Of a stretch of DNA of 64,000 nucleotides, positions 47,099-56,792 are shown piece by piece. Position numbers and translations under genes: made by a program. How positions within the stretch are numbered: the stretch's first letter is position 1; every line of letters begins with the position of its first letter. The notes beneath the pieces were generated by a model. That model saw only the letters and a program-made list of their open reading frames with translations, was not told where the DNA came from and did no database searches. Source of the stretch: Citrobacter sedlakii NBRC 105722 (GTDB taxonomy: Bacteria; Pseudomonadota; Gammaproteobacteria; Enterobacterales; Enterobacteriaceae); NCBI RefSeq assembly GCF_000759835.1, contig NZ_BBNB01000002.1, positions 372,001 to 436,000 of the forward strand. Reading direction: 5' to 3'.

Positions 47099-47506
47099 TC
47101 ACCTTCCCTTGTGATGGCAGCAGCCGGAAAGATTATCGATAATCGGACAGTCGGCGCTGTCATCGCCGGGACAGGCGTCCGCCAGCGTCAGCAGTTGCTC
47201 GCGCATCGACTGTAACTCGCTGATGTGCCTTTCAATTTCCGCCACTTTTTCCAGCGTGCGCTTTTTCACATCCGCGCTGTGGCGGGCCGGATCGTTGAAC
47301 AGGTTGACCAGTTCGCCACATTCTTCAAGGTTAAACCCAACCTGACGCGCCTGGCGCAGCAGCGTCAGTTCGTTCAGATGCTGTTGGCTGTAGGTCCGGT
47401 AGCCATTTTCACTGCGTAACGGCGGCGTCACCAGCCCCTTTTCTTCATAAAAGCGGATGGCTTTGCTGGTTAAACCGGTTTTTTTCGCGACATCGGATAT
47501 ATTCAT
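47099..47506 (-). CDS. cueR: Cu(I)-sensing MerR-family activator CueR
   Basis: A 135-residue MerR regulator with the winged helix [21 protein letters not shown] (5-25), a dimerisation helix (about 80-110), and the metal loop with C112 and C120 ([13 protein letters not shown]), which bind Cu(I), Ag(I) or Au(I) linearly. It activates copA by untwisting its 19-bp-spaced promoter. It is adjacent to and divergent from copA; in E. coli K-12, glsA and ybaT lie between them. Confidence 0.97.
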   Translation of the reverse strand: MNISDVAKKTGLTSKAIRFYEEKGLVTPPLRSENGYRTYSQQHLNELTLLRQARQVGFNLEECGELVNLFNDPARHSADVKKRTLEKVAEIERHISELQSMREQLLTLADACPGDDSADCPIIDNLSGCCHHKGR

Positions 47507-47516
47507 GACTTCCCCC

Positions 47517-47547
47517 TTGACCTTCCCCTTGATGGAAGGTTTACCCT
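47517..47547 (+). promoter_or_regulatory. copA promoter with CueR operator
   Basis: TTGACC (-35, 47517-47522), a 19-bp spacer and TACCCT (-10, 47542-47547). The spacer carries the CueR palindrome, arms ACCTTCC (47520-47526) and GGAAGGT (47534-47540). The over-long spacer is the hallmark of MerR-type activation. Confidence 0.9.
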
Positions 47548-47613
47548 AAATAACAGTTAGCCCATCGAAGTGCAAGGGGCAATACCTTTGCCCTGTAACA
47601 GAGGAGAGTTGTG

Positions 47614-47825
47614 ATGCCACAAACCATCGACCTGACCCTGGACGGCCTGTCCTGCGGTCATTGCGTGAAACGCGTGAAAGAGAGCCTTGAGCAGCGCCCT
47701 GATGTTGACCAGGCGGAAGTAAGCATTACGGAAGCGCACGTCACCGGCACCGCCAGCGCCGACGCGCTTATCGAAACCATCAAGCAAGCCGGTTACGGCG
47801 CGGAGTTAAGCCACCCAAAGGCTAA
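47614..47825 (+). CDS. copA(Z): CopA(Z) copper chaperone made by -1 ribosomal frameshift within copA
   Basis: At 47814-47820 the sequence C CCA AAG forms the -1 slippery heptamer CCCAAAG. Slipping back one base reads CCC AAA GGC TAA, so translation ends at 47825 after residue 70 (Gly). The product is the first metal-binding domain alone. E. coli copA uses the same heptamer at the same place, stimulated by a downstream pseudoknot, to make the 70-residue chaperone CopA(Z). The site and the stop are seen here; frameshifting itself is inferred from that precedent. Confidence 0.82.
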
Positions 47826-50115
47826 ACCGCTGGCGGAGTCATCAATCCCGTCGGAAGCACTGGCAGCGGTCCCTGATGAGCTTCCGGCAGCCACGGCTGA
47901 AGACGATAGCCAACAGCTGCTGTTAAGCGGCATGAGCTGCGCCAGCTGTGTCTCCCGGGTTCAGAACGCGCTGCAAAGCGTACCGGGCGTCACGCAGGCA
48001 CGGGTAAACCTTGCGGAACGCACTGCGCTGGTCATGGGCAGCGCGTCCGCCGCAGAATTAGTGCAGGCGGTGGAAAAAGCGGGCTACGGCGCCGAGGCGA
48101 TTGAAGATGACGCCAAACGCCGCGAACGCCAGCAGGAAACCGCCATCGCCACCATGAAACGCTTTCGCTGGCAGGCGATTGTCGCCCTGCTGCTCGGTGT
48201 GCCAGTGATGGTCTGGGGCATGATCGGCGACAATATGATGGTCACCGACGACAACCGCAGCCTGTGGCTGGCGATCGGCCTGGCGACGCTGGCCGTTATG
48301 GTTTTCGCAGGCGGCCATTTCTACCGCAGCGCGTGGAAAAGCCTGCTGAACGGCACCGCCACGATGGATACGCTGGTCGCCCTCGGCACCGGCGTGGCGT
48401 GGCTCTATTCGATGAGCGTCAACCTGTGGCCGCAATGGTTCCCAATGGAAGCGCGGCATCTCTATTATGAAGCCAGCGCGATGATCATCGGTCTGATTAA
48501 CCTCGGACATATGCTGGAAGCCCGCGCCCGCCAGCGCTCGTCAAAAGCGCTGGAAAAACTGCTCGACCTCACACCGCCAACCGCCCGGATCGTCACCGAC
48601 GAAGGCGAAAAAAGCGTCCCGCTGGCCGATGTCCAGCCAGGCATGCTACTGCGGCTCACCACCGGGGACCGCGTACCGGTTGACGGTGAAATCACCCAGG
48701 GTGAAGCGTGGCTGGATGAAGCGATGCTCACCGGGGAACCTGTCCCGCAGCAAAAAGGCGAAGGCGATAGCGTTCATGCCGGTACCGTCGTGCAGGACGG
48801 CAGCGTGCTGTTTCGCGCAAGCCGCACGGGGAGCCACACCACACTGTCACGCATCATTCGCATGGTGCGCCAGGCCCAGAGCAGCAAACCGGAAATCGGT
48901 CAGATGGCCGATAAAATCTCTGCGGTGTTCGTCCCGGTGGTAGTGGTTATTGCATTGGTGAGCGCCGGGATATGGTACTTCTTTGGCCCCGCGCCGCAAA
49001 TTGTCTATACCCTGGTCATCGCGACAACGGTGCTGATCATCGCCTGTCCATGTGCGCTGGGGCTGGCTACGCCGATGTCGATCATTTCCGGCGTTGGGCG
49101 CGCCGCCGAATTTGGCGTTCTGGTTCGCGATGCCGATGCGCTACAGCGCGCCAGCACCCTGGATACGGTGGTCTTTGACAAAACCGGGACGTTGACCGAA
49201 GGCAAGCCGCAGGTTGTGGCGATCGCAACCTTTAACGGCGTTGATGACGCCATAGCGCTGCGTCTGGCGGCGGCGCTGGAACAAGGCTCCAGCCATCCGC
49301 TGGCCCGGGCGATCCTCGACAAAGCGGGCGAGGCAACGCTGCCGCAGGTTAACCGTTTCCGTACGTTGCGCGGGCTGGGCGTGAGCGGTGAAGCCGAAGG
49401 CCATACCCTGCTGCTGGGCAACCAGGCGCTGTTAAATGAGCAGCAGGTCGCCACGACGCTGATGGAGACCGAGATTGCCGCTCAGGCGTCACAAGGCGCC
49501 ACGCCGGTTCTGCTGGCGATTGACGGTAAAGCGGCAGCGTTACTGGCTGTGCGCGATCCGCTGCGCAGCGACAGCGTCGCGGCGCTTCAGCGACTTCATC
49601 GCGCCGGGTATCGTCTGGTGATGTTGACCGGGGACAACCCGACGACCGCTAACGCGATCGCGAAAGAAGCCGGGATCGACGAGGTGATCGCAGGGGTATT
49701 GCCGGACGGTAAAGCCGATGCCATTAAGCGTCTGCAGAGTCAGGGACGTCAGGTGGCGATGGTGGGCGACGGCATTAACGACGCCCCGGCGCTGGCGCAG
49801 GCGGATGTCGGTATCGCGATGGGCGGCGGCAGCGATGTGGCGATTGAAACCGCCGCCATCACCCTGATGCGCCATAGCCTGATGGGCGTCGCCGACGCGC
49901 TGTCGATCTCCCGCGCCACGCTGCGAAATATGAAGCAGAACCTGCTCGGCGCGTTTATTTATAACAGCATCGGTATTCCGGTCGCCGCCGGGATCCTCTG
50001 GCCCTTCACCGGTACTCTGCTGAATCCGGTGGTTGCCGGGGCGGCAATGGCGCTGTCATCCATTACCGTGGTGAGTAACGCGAACCGTCTGCTGCGTTTT
50101 AAACCAAAAGAGTAA
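47614..50115 (+). CDS. copA: P1B-type Cu(I)-exporting ATPase CopA
   Basis: An 833-residue pump from ATG 47614 (GAGGAG upstream; a GTG one codon earlier is less likely). It has two N-terminal metal-binding domains (GLSCGHC 11-17; GMSCASC about 106-112), eight helices with the transport motif CPC (IIACPCALG), the phosphorylation site DKTGT, the HP motif ([10 protein letters not shown]), and hinge [10 protein letters not shown]. It exports Cu(I) and Ag(I) from cytoplasm to periplasm. Codons 67-69 contain the slippery heptamer that also yields the chaperone CopA(Z). Confidence 0.98.
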   Translation: MPQTIDLTLDGLSCGHCVKRVKESLEQRPDVDQAEVSITEAHVTGTASADALIETIKQAGYGAELSHPKAKPLAESSIPSEALAAVPDELPAATAEDDSQQLLLSGMSCASCVSRVQNALQSVPGVTQARVNLAERTALVMGSASAAELVQAVEKAGYGAEAIEDDAKRRERQQETAIATMKRFRWQAIVALLLGVPVMVWGMIGDNMMVTDDNRSLWLAIGLATLAVMVFAGGHFYRSAWKSLLNGTATMDTLVALGTGVAWLYSMSVNLWPQWFPMEARHLYYEASAMIIGLINLGHMLEARARQRSSKALEKLLDLTPPTARIVTDEGEKSVPLADVQPGMLLRLTTGDRVPVDGEITQGEAWLDEAMLTGEPVPQQKGEGDSVHAGTVVQDGSVLFRASRTGSHTTLSRIIRMVRQAQSSKPEIGQMADKISAVFVPVVVVIALVSAGIWYFFGPAPQIVYTLVIATTVLIIACPCALGLATPMSIISGVGRAAEFGVLVRDADALQRASTLDTVVFDKTGTLTEGKPQVVAIATFNGVDDAIALRLAAALEQGSSHPLARAILDKAGEATLPQVNRFRTLRGLGVSGEAEGHTLLLGNQALLNEQQVATTLMETEIAAQASQGATPVLLAIDGKAAALLAVRDPLRSDSVAALQRLHRAGYRLVMLTGDNPTTANAIAKEAGIDEVIAGVLPDGKADAIKRLQSQGRQVAMVGDGINDAPALAQADVGIAMGGGSDVAIETAAITLMRHSLMGVADALSISRATLRNMKQNLLGAFIYNSIGIPVAAGILWPFTGTLLNPVVAGAAMALSSITVVSNANRLLRFKPKE

Positions 50116-50118
50116 CGC

Positions 50119-50191
50119 GGATCGCTGACGCTTATCCGGTCTACACAGCCGTTTGTAGGCCGGATATACCGCGCGCGCATCGTCATCCGAC
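50119..50191. repeat. BIME: REP elements after copA
   Basis: GCTGACGCTTATCCG and GTAGGCCGGATATACCGCGCGCGCATCGTCATCCG-type units form REP palindromes between copA and ybaP. Confidence 0.7.
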
Positions 50192-50253
50192 AATTCACGG
50201 TTTGCACCTTCTCAGGCCACGCGCTAGCATGAGTCTCTACTTAGGGAGGTCGC

Positions 50254-51048
50254 ATGGATCTGTTGTACCGGGTAAAAAGGGTTTTCGCTGCGCTGCGCGG
50301 CCATCCGTATAGCTGGCCCGCCATCGACGTTTCGTTGCCCGGCCATCGCCACTTTCACCTGATTGGCAGTATTCATATGGGCAGCCGCGACATGTCGCCG
50401 CTGCCCGCCAGGCTACTCAAAAAGCTCAGAAACGCCGATGCGCTGATCGTTGAAGCCGATGTCTCCGGTTGCGACAGTCCGTTTGCCGACTTACCGGCGT
50501 TTGCCGCGCTGGAAGATCGCATCAGCGAAGACCAGTTGCGCAATCTGCACAGAGCGACCGACGAGCTGGGGATCTCCCCTTCCCTGTTTTCCACGCAGCC
50601 GCTGTGGCAGATTGCGATGGTGCTACAGGCCACCCAGGCGCAACAGTTAGGATTACGGCCTGAGTACGGAATCGACTACCAGCTATTGCAGGCGGCCAAA
50701 AACGCGCAGATTCCGGTCATTGAACTGGAAGGCGCGGCCAGCCAGATTACGTTACTGAGCGAACTGCCGGACAACGGCCTGGCGTTGCTGGACGATACGC
50801 TGACGCACTGGCATACCAATGCCCGGCTGCTTCAGCAGATGATGAGCTGGTGGCTGAAAACGCCGCCGCAGGATAACGCGTTGACGCTGCCGAACACCTT
50901 TAGCGAATCGTTGTACGACGTACTGATGCACCAGCGCAACCTCGCCTGGCGGGATCGCCTGGCGGCGCTGCCCGCGGGACGCTATGTGGTTGCCGTCGGC
51001 GCGCTTCATCTGTATGGGGAAGGAAATTTACCGGCGCTGATGCGCTAA
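50254..51048 (+). CDS. ybaP: TraB/GumN-family protein YbaP
   Basis: A 264-residue protein with the family motifs HLIGSIHMGSRD, ALIVEADVSG, GIDYQLLQAAKNAQIPVIELEGAASQI and a C-terminal RNLAWRDRLAALPAGRYVVAVGALHLYGEGNL. TraB proteins are thought to be metal-dependent proteases or hydrolases related to erythromycin-esterase/EreA-ChaN folds; YbaP's substrate is unknown. The length and location match E. coli. The stop codon overlaps the 3' end of antisense chiX. Confidence 0.93.
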   Translation: MDLLYRVKRVFAALRGHPYSWPAIDVSLPGHRHFHLIGSIHMGSRDMSPLPARLLKKLRNADALIVEADVSGCDSPFADLPAFAALEDRISEDQLRNLHRATDELGISPSLFSTQPLWQIAMVLQATQAQQLGLRPEYGIDYQLLQAAKNAQIPVIELEGAASQITLLSELPDNGLALLDDTLTHWHTNARLLQQMMSWWLKTPPQDNALTLPNTFSESLYDVLMHQRNLAWRDRLAALPAGRYVVAVGALHLYGEGNLPALMR

Positions 51049-51128
51049 AAAAATGGCCAATATCGCTATTGGCCCGTCAAAGAGGAATTTCATCATTATT
51101 ATTATGCCGCCGCTTTTTGCGACGGTGT
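51047..51128 (-). ncRNA. chiX: Hfq-dependent small RNA ChiX (MicM/SroB)
   Basis: The minus strand reads ACACCGTCGC at its 5' end (51128), then a short G/C-rich hairpin, AU-rich AATAATAATGATG, the seed region GAAATTCCTCTTTGACGGG, and the terminator hairpin GGCCAATAGCGATATTGGCC followed by seven T (51053-51047). This matches E. coli ChiX in sequence and place (between ybaP and ybaK), with small changes in the AU-rich stretch. ChiX silences chitoporin mRNA (chiP) and others, and is itself sequestered by the chb transcript. Confidence 0.93.
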
Positions 51129-51222
51129 ATGTCGATTGTCGCTCAAACTCTGCATCCTGCCAATACAATTGCGCAAGATGGTACTATTTTTTAGACAGTC
51201 GTCAGGGGTATGCTTTTGTTGA

Positions 51223-51729
<507 letters not shown>

Positions 51730-51740
51730 ACCCGTTGTCA

Positions 51741-51765
51741 GCCCGGCGGCATAGCGTCACCGGGC
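51741..51765. terminator. Hairpin between ybaK and ushA
   Basis: GCCCGG / CCGGGC stem with a 13-nt loop between the convergent ybaK and ushA; it has no T-tract and is REP-like. Confidence 0.55.
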
Positions 51766-51773
51766 AAGCAGGT

Positions 51774-53423
51774 TTAAAAAATCACCTCATTGCCAGGCGC
51801 ATACGCACCGGCATCCAGCGGTGAATTTTTCTGGATATATTCTTTCAGCACTTCCGCATCGATGAAGCCGGTGTTGACGTAGCCCGGCTTGTTATCCAAC
51901 CGCGGATAACCATCCCCGCCCGTGGCATTAAAGCTCAGCGTCGCCATCCGGTAGGTTTTGGCCGGATCGATCGCTTCCCCTTTGATTTTGAGATCGTTTA
52001 GCTTACCGTCTTTCGCCACAAAGCTGACGTTAGCAAACTGCGGATACGCGCCGGAATCCGGCTTCATTTGCGCTACGGCGGTCAGGTATTCAATGACCTC
52101 TTTGCCGCTCATATCGGCGTATACCACAATGTTGCCAAACGGCTGCACCTTCAGGACGCTTTTATACGTGATATACCCCTCTTCAATCGAGTCGCGAATA
52201 CCACCGCCGCTCATCACCGCGAAATCCGCGCCGGTACGCGCCATTTGCGCGGCCAGGATCAGACGGCCCATATTGGTTTGCTCGAAGCGCACTTTGCTGC
52301 GATCGCCTTCCAGACGAGCATTCACCGAGCCGATTTTGACATCCAGTTGCGCTTTGCCTTTATTCTGAAATGGCGTCAGTAGCGAGAGCATCTGCGGGTT
52401 TTCGGCTATTTCCGGTGTGTAAAGCACGCGCTCACTTTTCCCATCTTCCCAGGTGACTTTCTTCTTCAGGTTCACCGGAATGAGCTGGTAATTAACCATT
52501 TTCATTTCACCGTTACGGAACTCAAAGTCCGCACGGCCTACGTATTTGCCCCATTCATGCGCCTGTACGATCCAGATGCCGTTCTGCTTATCCGGTGCGC
52601 AAGGCGTTCCCGGAACATAATCGACCTGCTTTTTGTTTTCTGACGCCATGCACACGGGGTCTTGCGAGTGACCGCCTACAATCATCGCCAGCGAACCGGC
52701 AGGCAGGCTGCGCGCCATTTCGACGTCGCCCGGCGCATTGGAGCCGTGATTGCCGTTATCGTAGTGCCCCATGTGGGTCGTCGCGATAATCACATCCGGC
52801 TTCTCGTTCATTTGCAGTTCCTGAATCACCAGCTTCGCTTCATCCGCGGGCTTACGGAACTCAATATCCGTAAAGAATTCAGGGTTGCCAATTTTCGCCG
52901 TGTCGTCGGTGGTTAAACCGATAACCGCAATTTTCAGATCCTGACGCTTAAAAATCGCCCAGGGTTTAAACAGACGTTCACCGGTGCTTTTCTGGTAAAT
53001 ATTGGCGGAAAGAAACGGAAACTTCGCCCACTTTTCCTGCTGGCGTAAAACAGTGAGCGGATTATCGAATTCGTGATTGCCGACGGCCATTGCATCATAG
53101 CCAATCAAATTCATGCCGCGAAAGTCGGGTTCGGCGTCCTGCAGATCGGACTCCGGCACGCCAGTATTGATGTCGCCGCCGGAGAGCAGCAGCAGGCTTC
53201 CGCCCTCTTCCGCCACTTCGTGACGAATACCGTCCACCAGCGTTTTTTGCGCAGACAGGCCATATTCGCCGTATTCACTGCGCCAGAAATGGCCGTGATG
53301 ATCGTTGGTGTGCAGGATGGTGATTTTGTAAGTTTTATCCTTTTCATATGCCTGCACGGGCTGGCTGACCAGCGCCCAGGTTGCCAGCAACGCCAGTGCG
53401 ACGCCACGTTTCATAAACTTCAT
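51774..53423 (-). CDS. ushA: Periplasmic UDP-sugar hydrolase / 5'-nucleotidase UshA
   Basis: From ATG 53423 (AGGGAGAG upstream) the protein has 550 residues, the E. coli length; a 30-codon extension to 53513 lacks a signal peptide. The signal peptide ends near VQA-YE. The dinuclear metallophosphoesterase domain has LHTNDHHGHF, SGGDINTG, VGNHEFDN, ATHMGHY and GGHSQD. The C-terminal substrate domain has FGNIVVYADMSGKEV and NATGGDGYPRLD. It degrades external UDP-glucose and nucleotides. The last ten residues differ from K-12. Convergent with ybaK, divergent from fsr. Confidence 0.97.
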   Translation of the reverse strand: MKFMKRGVALALLATWALVSQPVQAYEKDKTYKITILHTNDHHGHFWRSEYGEYGLSAQKTLVDGIRHEVAEEGGSLLLLSGGDINTGVPESDLQDAEPDFRGMNLIGYDAMAVGNHEFDNPLTVLRQQEKWAKFPFLSANIYQKSTGERLFKPWAIFKRQDLKIAVIGLTTDDTAKIGNPEFFTDIEFRKPADEAKLVIQELQMNEKPDVIIATTHMGHYDNGNHGSNAPGDVEMARSLPAGSLAMIVGGHSQDPVCMASENKKQVDYVPGTPCAPDKQNGIWIVQAHEWGKYVGRADFEFRNGEMKMVNYQLIPVNLKKKVTWEDGKSERVLYTPEIAENPQMLSLLTPFQNKGKAQLDVKIGSVNARLEGDRSKVRFEQTNMGRLILAAQMARTGADFAVMSGGGIRDSIEEGYITYKSVLKVQPFGNIVVYADMSGKEVIEYLTAVAQMKPDSGAYPQFANVSFVAKDGKLNDLKIKGEAIDPAKTYRMATLSFNATGGDGYPRLDNKPGYVNTGFIDAEVLKEYIQKNSPLDAGAYAPGNEVIF

Positions 53424-53584
53424 TTTTTCTCTCCCTGACCCAGGACAAATGCAGAAATTACAGCGAGTAATGAGAATAAACAAATAAGTTTTCAGAAATG
53501 CGACTTTCTTCAAAACTCAGTCACAGGTATGTTAGGCGGATAATAATTACTCCCTGCACTTCAATAACTATAGACGTGGTACTT

Positions 53585-54790
53585 ATGGCAATCAGTGAAA
53601 CCTCTCAGCCAGCGTCGCTGCCGAAAGGGCGGACGTCATTTGGCATTTTAGGGGCCATCAGCCTCTCGCACTTACTTAACGATATGATCCAGTCGCTGAT
53701 TCTGGCGATTTACCCACTGCTTCAGTCAGAATTTTCGCTGACGTTTATGCAGATTGGCATGATCACCCTTACCTTTCAACTGGCCTCGTCGCTGTTGCAA
53801 CCGGTTGTCGGCTACTGGACCGATAAATATCCCATGCCGTGGTCGCTCCCCATTGGAATGTGTTTCACCCTTAGCGGGCTGGTTCTGTTGGCGATGGCGG
53901 GCAGCTTTGGCGCCGTTTTGTTGGCGGCAGCGCTGGTAGGGACAGGTTCATCGGTCTTCCATCCGGAATCCTCGCGCGTGGCGCGCATGGCCTCCGGCGG
54001 ACGTCACGGCCTTGCCCAGTCGATCTTCCAGGTGGGCGGCAACTTTGGTAGCTCGTTAGGGCCGCTGCTGGCGGCAGTGATTATCGCCCCTTACGGTAAA
54101 GGCAACGTCGCGTGGTTTGTGCTGGCCGCTCTGCTGGCGATTGTCGTGCTGGCGCAAATCAGTCGCTGGTACGCCGCGCAGCATCGAATGAGCAAAGGGA
54201 AACCTAAAGCCAGCGTTATCAATCCGCTACCGCGCAACAAAGTCGTACTCGCGGTAAGCGTCCTGCTGGTGCTGATTTTCTCGAAATACTTCTATATGGC
54301 GAGCATCAGCAGCTATTACACCTTTTATCTGATGCAAAAATTCGGATTATCGGTACAAAACGCGCAGCTTCATCTGTTTGCGTTTCTGTTTGCGGTCGCT
54401 GCCGGGACGGTTATTGGCGGGCCTGTCGGCGATAAAATCGGTCGAAAATATGTGATTTGGGGGTCTATCCTCGGCGTAGCGCCGTTTACATTGATTTTAC
54501 CCTATGCCACGCTCTACTGGACGGGGATTTTAACGGTGATCATTGGTTTTATTCTTGCCTCGGCGTTTTCTGCCATTCTGGTGTATGCCCAGGAACTGTT
54601 ACCCGGCCGTATCGGCATGGTTTCTGGTCTGTTTTTCGGCTTCGCTTTCGGAATGGGCGGACTTGGCGCGGCGGTATTAGGGTTAGTTGCCGACCATACC
54701 AGTATCGATTTAGTTTATAAAATCTGCGCTTTCCTGCCGCTTCTCGGGATATTGACCATATTCTTACCTGATAACCGACCTAAAGCCTGA
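53585..54790 (+). CDS. fsr: Fosmidomycin-resistance MFS exporter Fsr
   Basis: A 401-residue, 12-helix MFS protein almost identical to E. coli Fsr from residue 20 on (RTSFGILGAISLSHLLNDMIQSLILAIYPLLQSEF). Only the N-terminal tail varies (MAISETSQPASLPKG). The start at 53585 restores the E. coli end; an earlier frame from 53498 overlaps the ushA promoter region. It exports fosmidomycin and possibly other compounds. Confidence 0.95.
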   Translation: MAISETSQPASLPKGRTSFGILGAISLSHLLNDMIQSLILAIYPLLQSEFSLTFMQIGMITLTFQLASSLLQPVVGYWTDKYPMPWSLPIGMCFTLSGLVLLAMAGSFGAVLLAAALVGTGSSVFHPESSRVARMASGGRHGLAQSIFQVGGNFGSSLGPLLAAVIIAPYGKGNVAWFVLAALLAIVVLAQISRWYAAQHRMSKGKPKASVINPLPRNKVVLAVSVLLVLIFSKYFYMASISSYYTFYLMQKFGLSVQNAQLHLFAFLFAVAAGTVIGGPVGDKIGRKYVIWGSILGVAPFTLILPYATLYWTGILTVIIGFILASAFSAILVYAQELLPGRIGMVSGLFFGFAFGMGGLGAAVLGLVADHTSIDLVYKICAFLPLLGILTIFLPDNRPKA

Positions 54791-54796
54791 GTTTAC

Positions 54797-54823
54797 CGCG
54801 GCTAAAGCTTAACTTTAGCCGCG
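54797..54823 (+). terminator. Strong hairpin after fsr
   Basis: A perfect 11-bp stem CGCGGCTAAAG / CTTTAGCCGCG with a 5-nt loop begins 7 bp past the fsr stop. It is not followed by T residues. Confidence 0.6.
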
Positions 54824-55005
54824 TGCCAGACCAGTTATCATAAGCGTTTGCTCTGCCTGTCCTCAGTCCCTTTTCCGATCCGTGCCTTTTTTGCGCCAGA
54901 TTGCAGTTTTCTTCAAAATTCAACAATTATTCATAAACATGATAATGAAAATTGTCATAAACTATTACGTGGAATTTGTGGACATCAGCTACCAAAGGAG
55001 ACGGA

Positions 55006-56682
55006 ATGCATCACGCCACCCCGCTTATCACCACCATTGTTGGCGGCCTTGTGCTCGCTTTTATTCTCGGCATGCTTGCCAATAAACTGCGTATTTCTCC
55101 TCTGGTGGGATATCTGTTAGCGGGCGTTCTGGCCGGTCCATTTACCCCTGGTTTTGTGGCTGATACCCAACTGGCGCCGGAACTCGCCGAACTGGGGGTT
55201 ATCCTGCTGATGTTCGGCGTTGGCCTGCACTTCTCGCTCAAGGATTTGATGGCGGTAAAGTCCATCGCCATTCCCGGCGCGATCGCCCAGATAGCCGTGG
55301 CGACGCTGCTGGGTATGGCGCTTTCCGCAGTGATGGGCTGGTCGTTGATGACCGGCATCGTCTTTGGGCTGTGTCTGTCGACCGCCAGTACCGTGGTGCT
55401 GCTGCGCGCGCTTGAGGAGCGTCAACTGGTTGACAGCCAGCGCGGGCAGATCGCTATCGGCTGGCTGATTGTCGAAGATCTGGTGATGGTGCTGACGCTG
55501 GTGCTTCTGCCTGCAGTGGCCGGAATGGTGGAAAAAGGCAACGTCGGTTTCGCCTCGCTGGCGGTCGATATGGGCATTACCATCGGCAAGGTCGTGGCAT
55601 TCATCGCCATTATGATGTTGGTGGGTCGCCGCCTGGTGCCATGGATTATGGCCCGCAGCGCCGCCACCGGCTCCCGCGAGCTGTTTACGTTATCCGTTCT
55701 GGCGCTGGCGTTAGGCATCGCCTTTGGCGCGGTGGAACTGTTTGACGTCTCCTTCGCCCTCGGCGCGTTCTTTGCCGGCATGGTGTTGAATGAATCTGAA
55801 CTGAGCCACCGCGCGGCGCACGATACGCTGCCTTTGCGCGACGCGTTTGCCGTACTGTTCTTCGTTTCCGTCGGTATGCTGTTCGACCCGATGATCCTTG
55901 TGCAACAACCGCTGGCGGTGCTTGCCACGCTGGCTATCATCATCTTCGGTAAGTCGGTCGCCGCCTTCCTGCTGGTGCGTCTGTTTGGGCATTCGCCGCG
56001 TACCGCACTGACCATTGCCGCCAGCCTGGCGCAGATTGGCGAATTCGCCTTTATTCTTGCAGGTCTGGGGATGGCGCTGAATCTGCTGCCCCAGGAAGGG
56101 CAGAATCTGGTGCTGGCCGGCGCGATCCTGTCAATAATGCTAAACCCAATACTGTTTGCGCTGCTGGAAAAATATCTGGCGAAAACCGAAACGCTGGAAG
56201 AGCAGACGCTGGAAGAAGCGATCGAAGAAGAGAAGCAAATTCCGGTGGATATCTGCAACCACGCGCTGTTGGTAGGCTTTGGCCGCGTCGGCAGCCTGCT
56301 TGGCGAGAAACTGATGGCGGCGGATATACCGCTGGTGGTGATTGAAACGTCACGAACCCGCGTGGATGAACTGCGCGAGCGAGGGATCCGCGCGGTGCTG
56401 GGCAATGCCGCCAACGAAGAAATCATGAATCTGGCGCATCTGGACTGCGCGCGCTGGCTCATCCTTACTATCCCGAACGGCTACGAAGCGGGTGAAATCG
56501 TGGCGTCTGCCCGTGAGAAATGCCCGAACATTGAGATTATCGCCCGCGCGCACTATGACGATGAGGTGGAGTACATTACCGAGCGCGGGGCGAATCAGGT
56601 GGTGATGGGCGAACGTGAAATCGCCCGGACGATGCTGGAACTGCTGGAAACGGGGCCAGCAGGTGATGTGGTGCCGGGTTAA
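55006..56682 (+). CDS. ybaL: Kef-type cation/proton antiporter YbaL (KefL)
   Basis: The 558-residue CPA2-family protein has about 12 helices (residues 5-385) and a C-terminal RCK/TrkA-N NAD-binding domain (VGFGRVGSLLGEKL, then a conserved acidic ETSRTRVDELRERG). It probably exchanges K+ or Na+ for H+ and is gated by a nucleotide ligand. The start ATG 55006 follows AAAGGAG at 6 bp. Length and sequence match E. coli. Confidence 0.95.
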   Translation: MHHATPLITTIVGGLVLAFILGMLANKLRISPLVGYLLAGVLAGPFTPGFVADTQLAPELAELGVILLMFGVGLHFSLKDLMAVKSIAIPGAIAQIAVATLLGMALSAVMGWSLMTGIVFGLCLSTASTVVLLRALEERQLVDSQRGQIAIGWLIVEDLVMVLTLVLLPAVAGMVEKGNVGFASLAVDMGITIGKVVAFIAIMMLVGRRLVPWIMARSAATGSRELFTLSVLALALGIAFGAVELFDVSFALGAFFAGMVLNESELSHRAAHDTLPLRDAFAVLFFVSVGMLFDPMILVQQPLAVLATLAIIIFGKSVAAFLLVRLFGHSPRTALTIAASLAQIGEFAFILAGLGMALNLLPQEGQNLVLAGAILSIMLNPILFALLEKYLAKTETLEEQTLEEAIEEEKQIPVDICNHALLVGFGRVGSLLGEKLMAADIPLVVIETSRTRVDELRERGIRAVLGNAANEEIMNLAHLDCARWLILTIPNGYEAGEIVASAREKCPNIEIIARAHYDDEVEYITERGANQVVMGEREIARTMLELLETGPAGDVVPG

Positions 56683-56705
56683 TCCTGAATCCTGAATGTC
56701 ACCCT

Positions 56706-56786
56706 GCCGGATGGCGGCGTCATGCCTTGTCCGGCCTACAGCGCCTGATACTCTACGCAGGCCCGATCAGTGAATCGCCATCGGGC
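56706..56786. repeat. BIME between ybaL and gsk
   Basis: GCCGGATGGCGGCG...TTGTCCGGC (56706-56735) is a REP unit. GCCCGAT / ATCGGGC (56761-56786) is a second hairpin just past the gsk stop. Confidence 0.72.
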
Positions 56787-56792
56787 AGAGGT

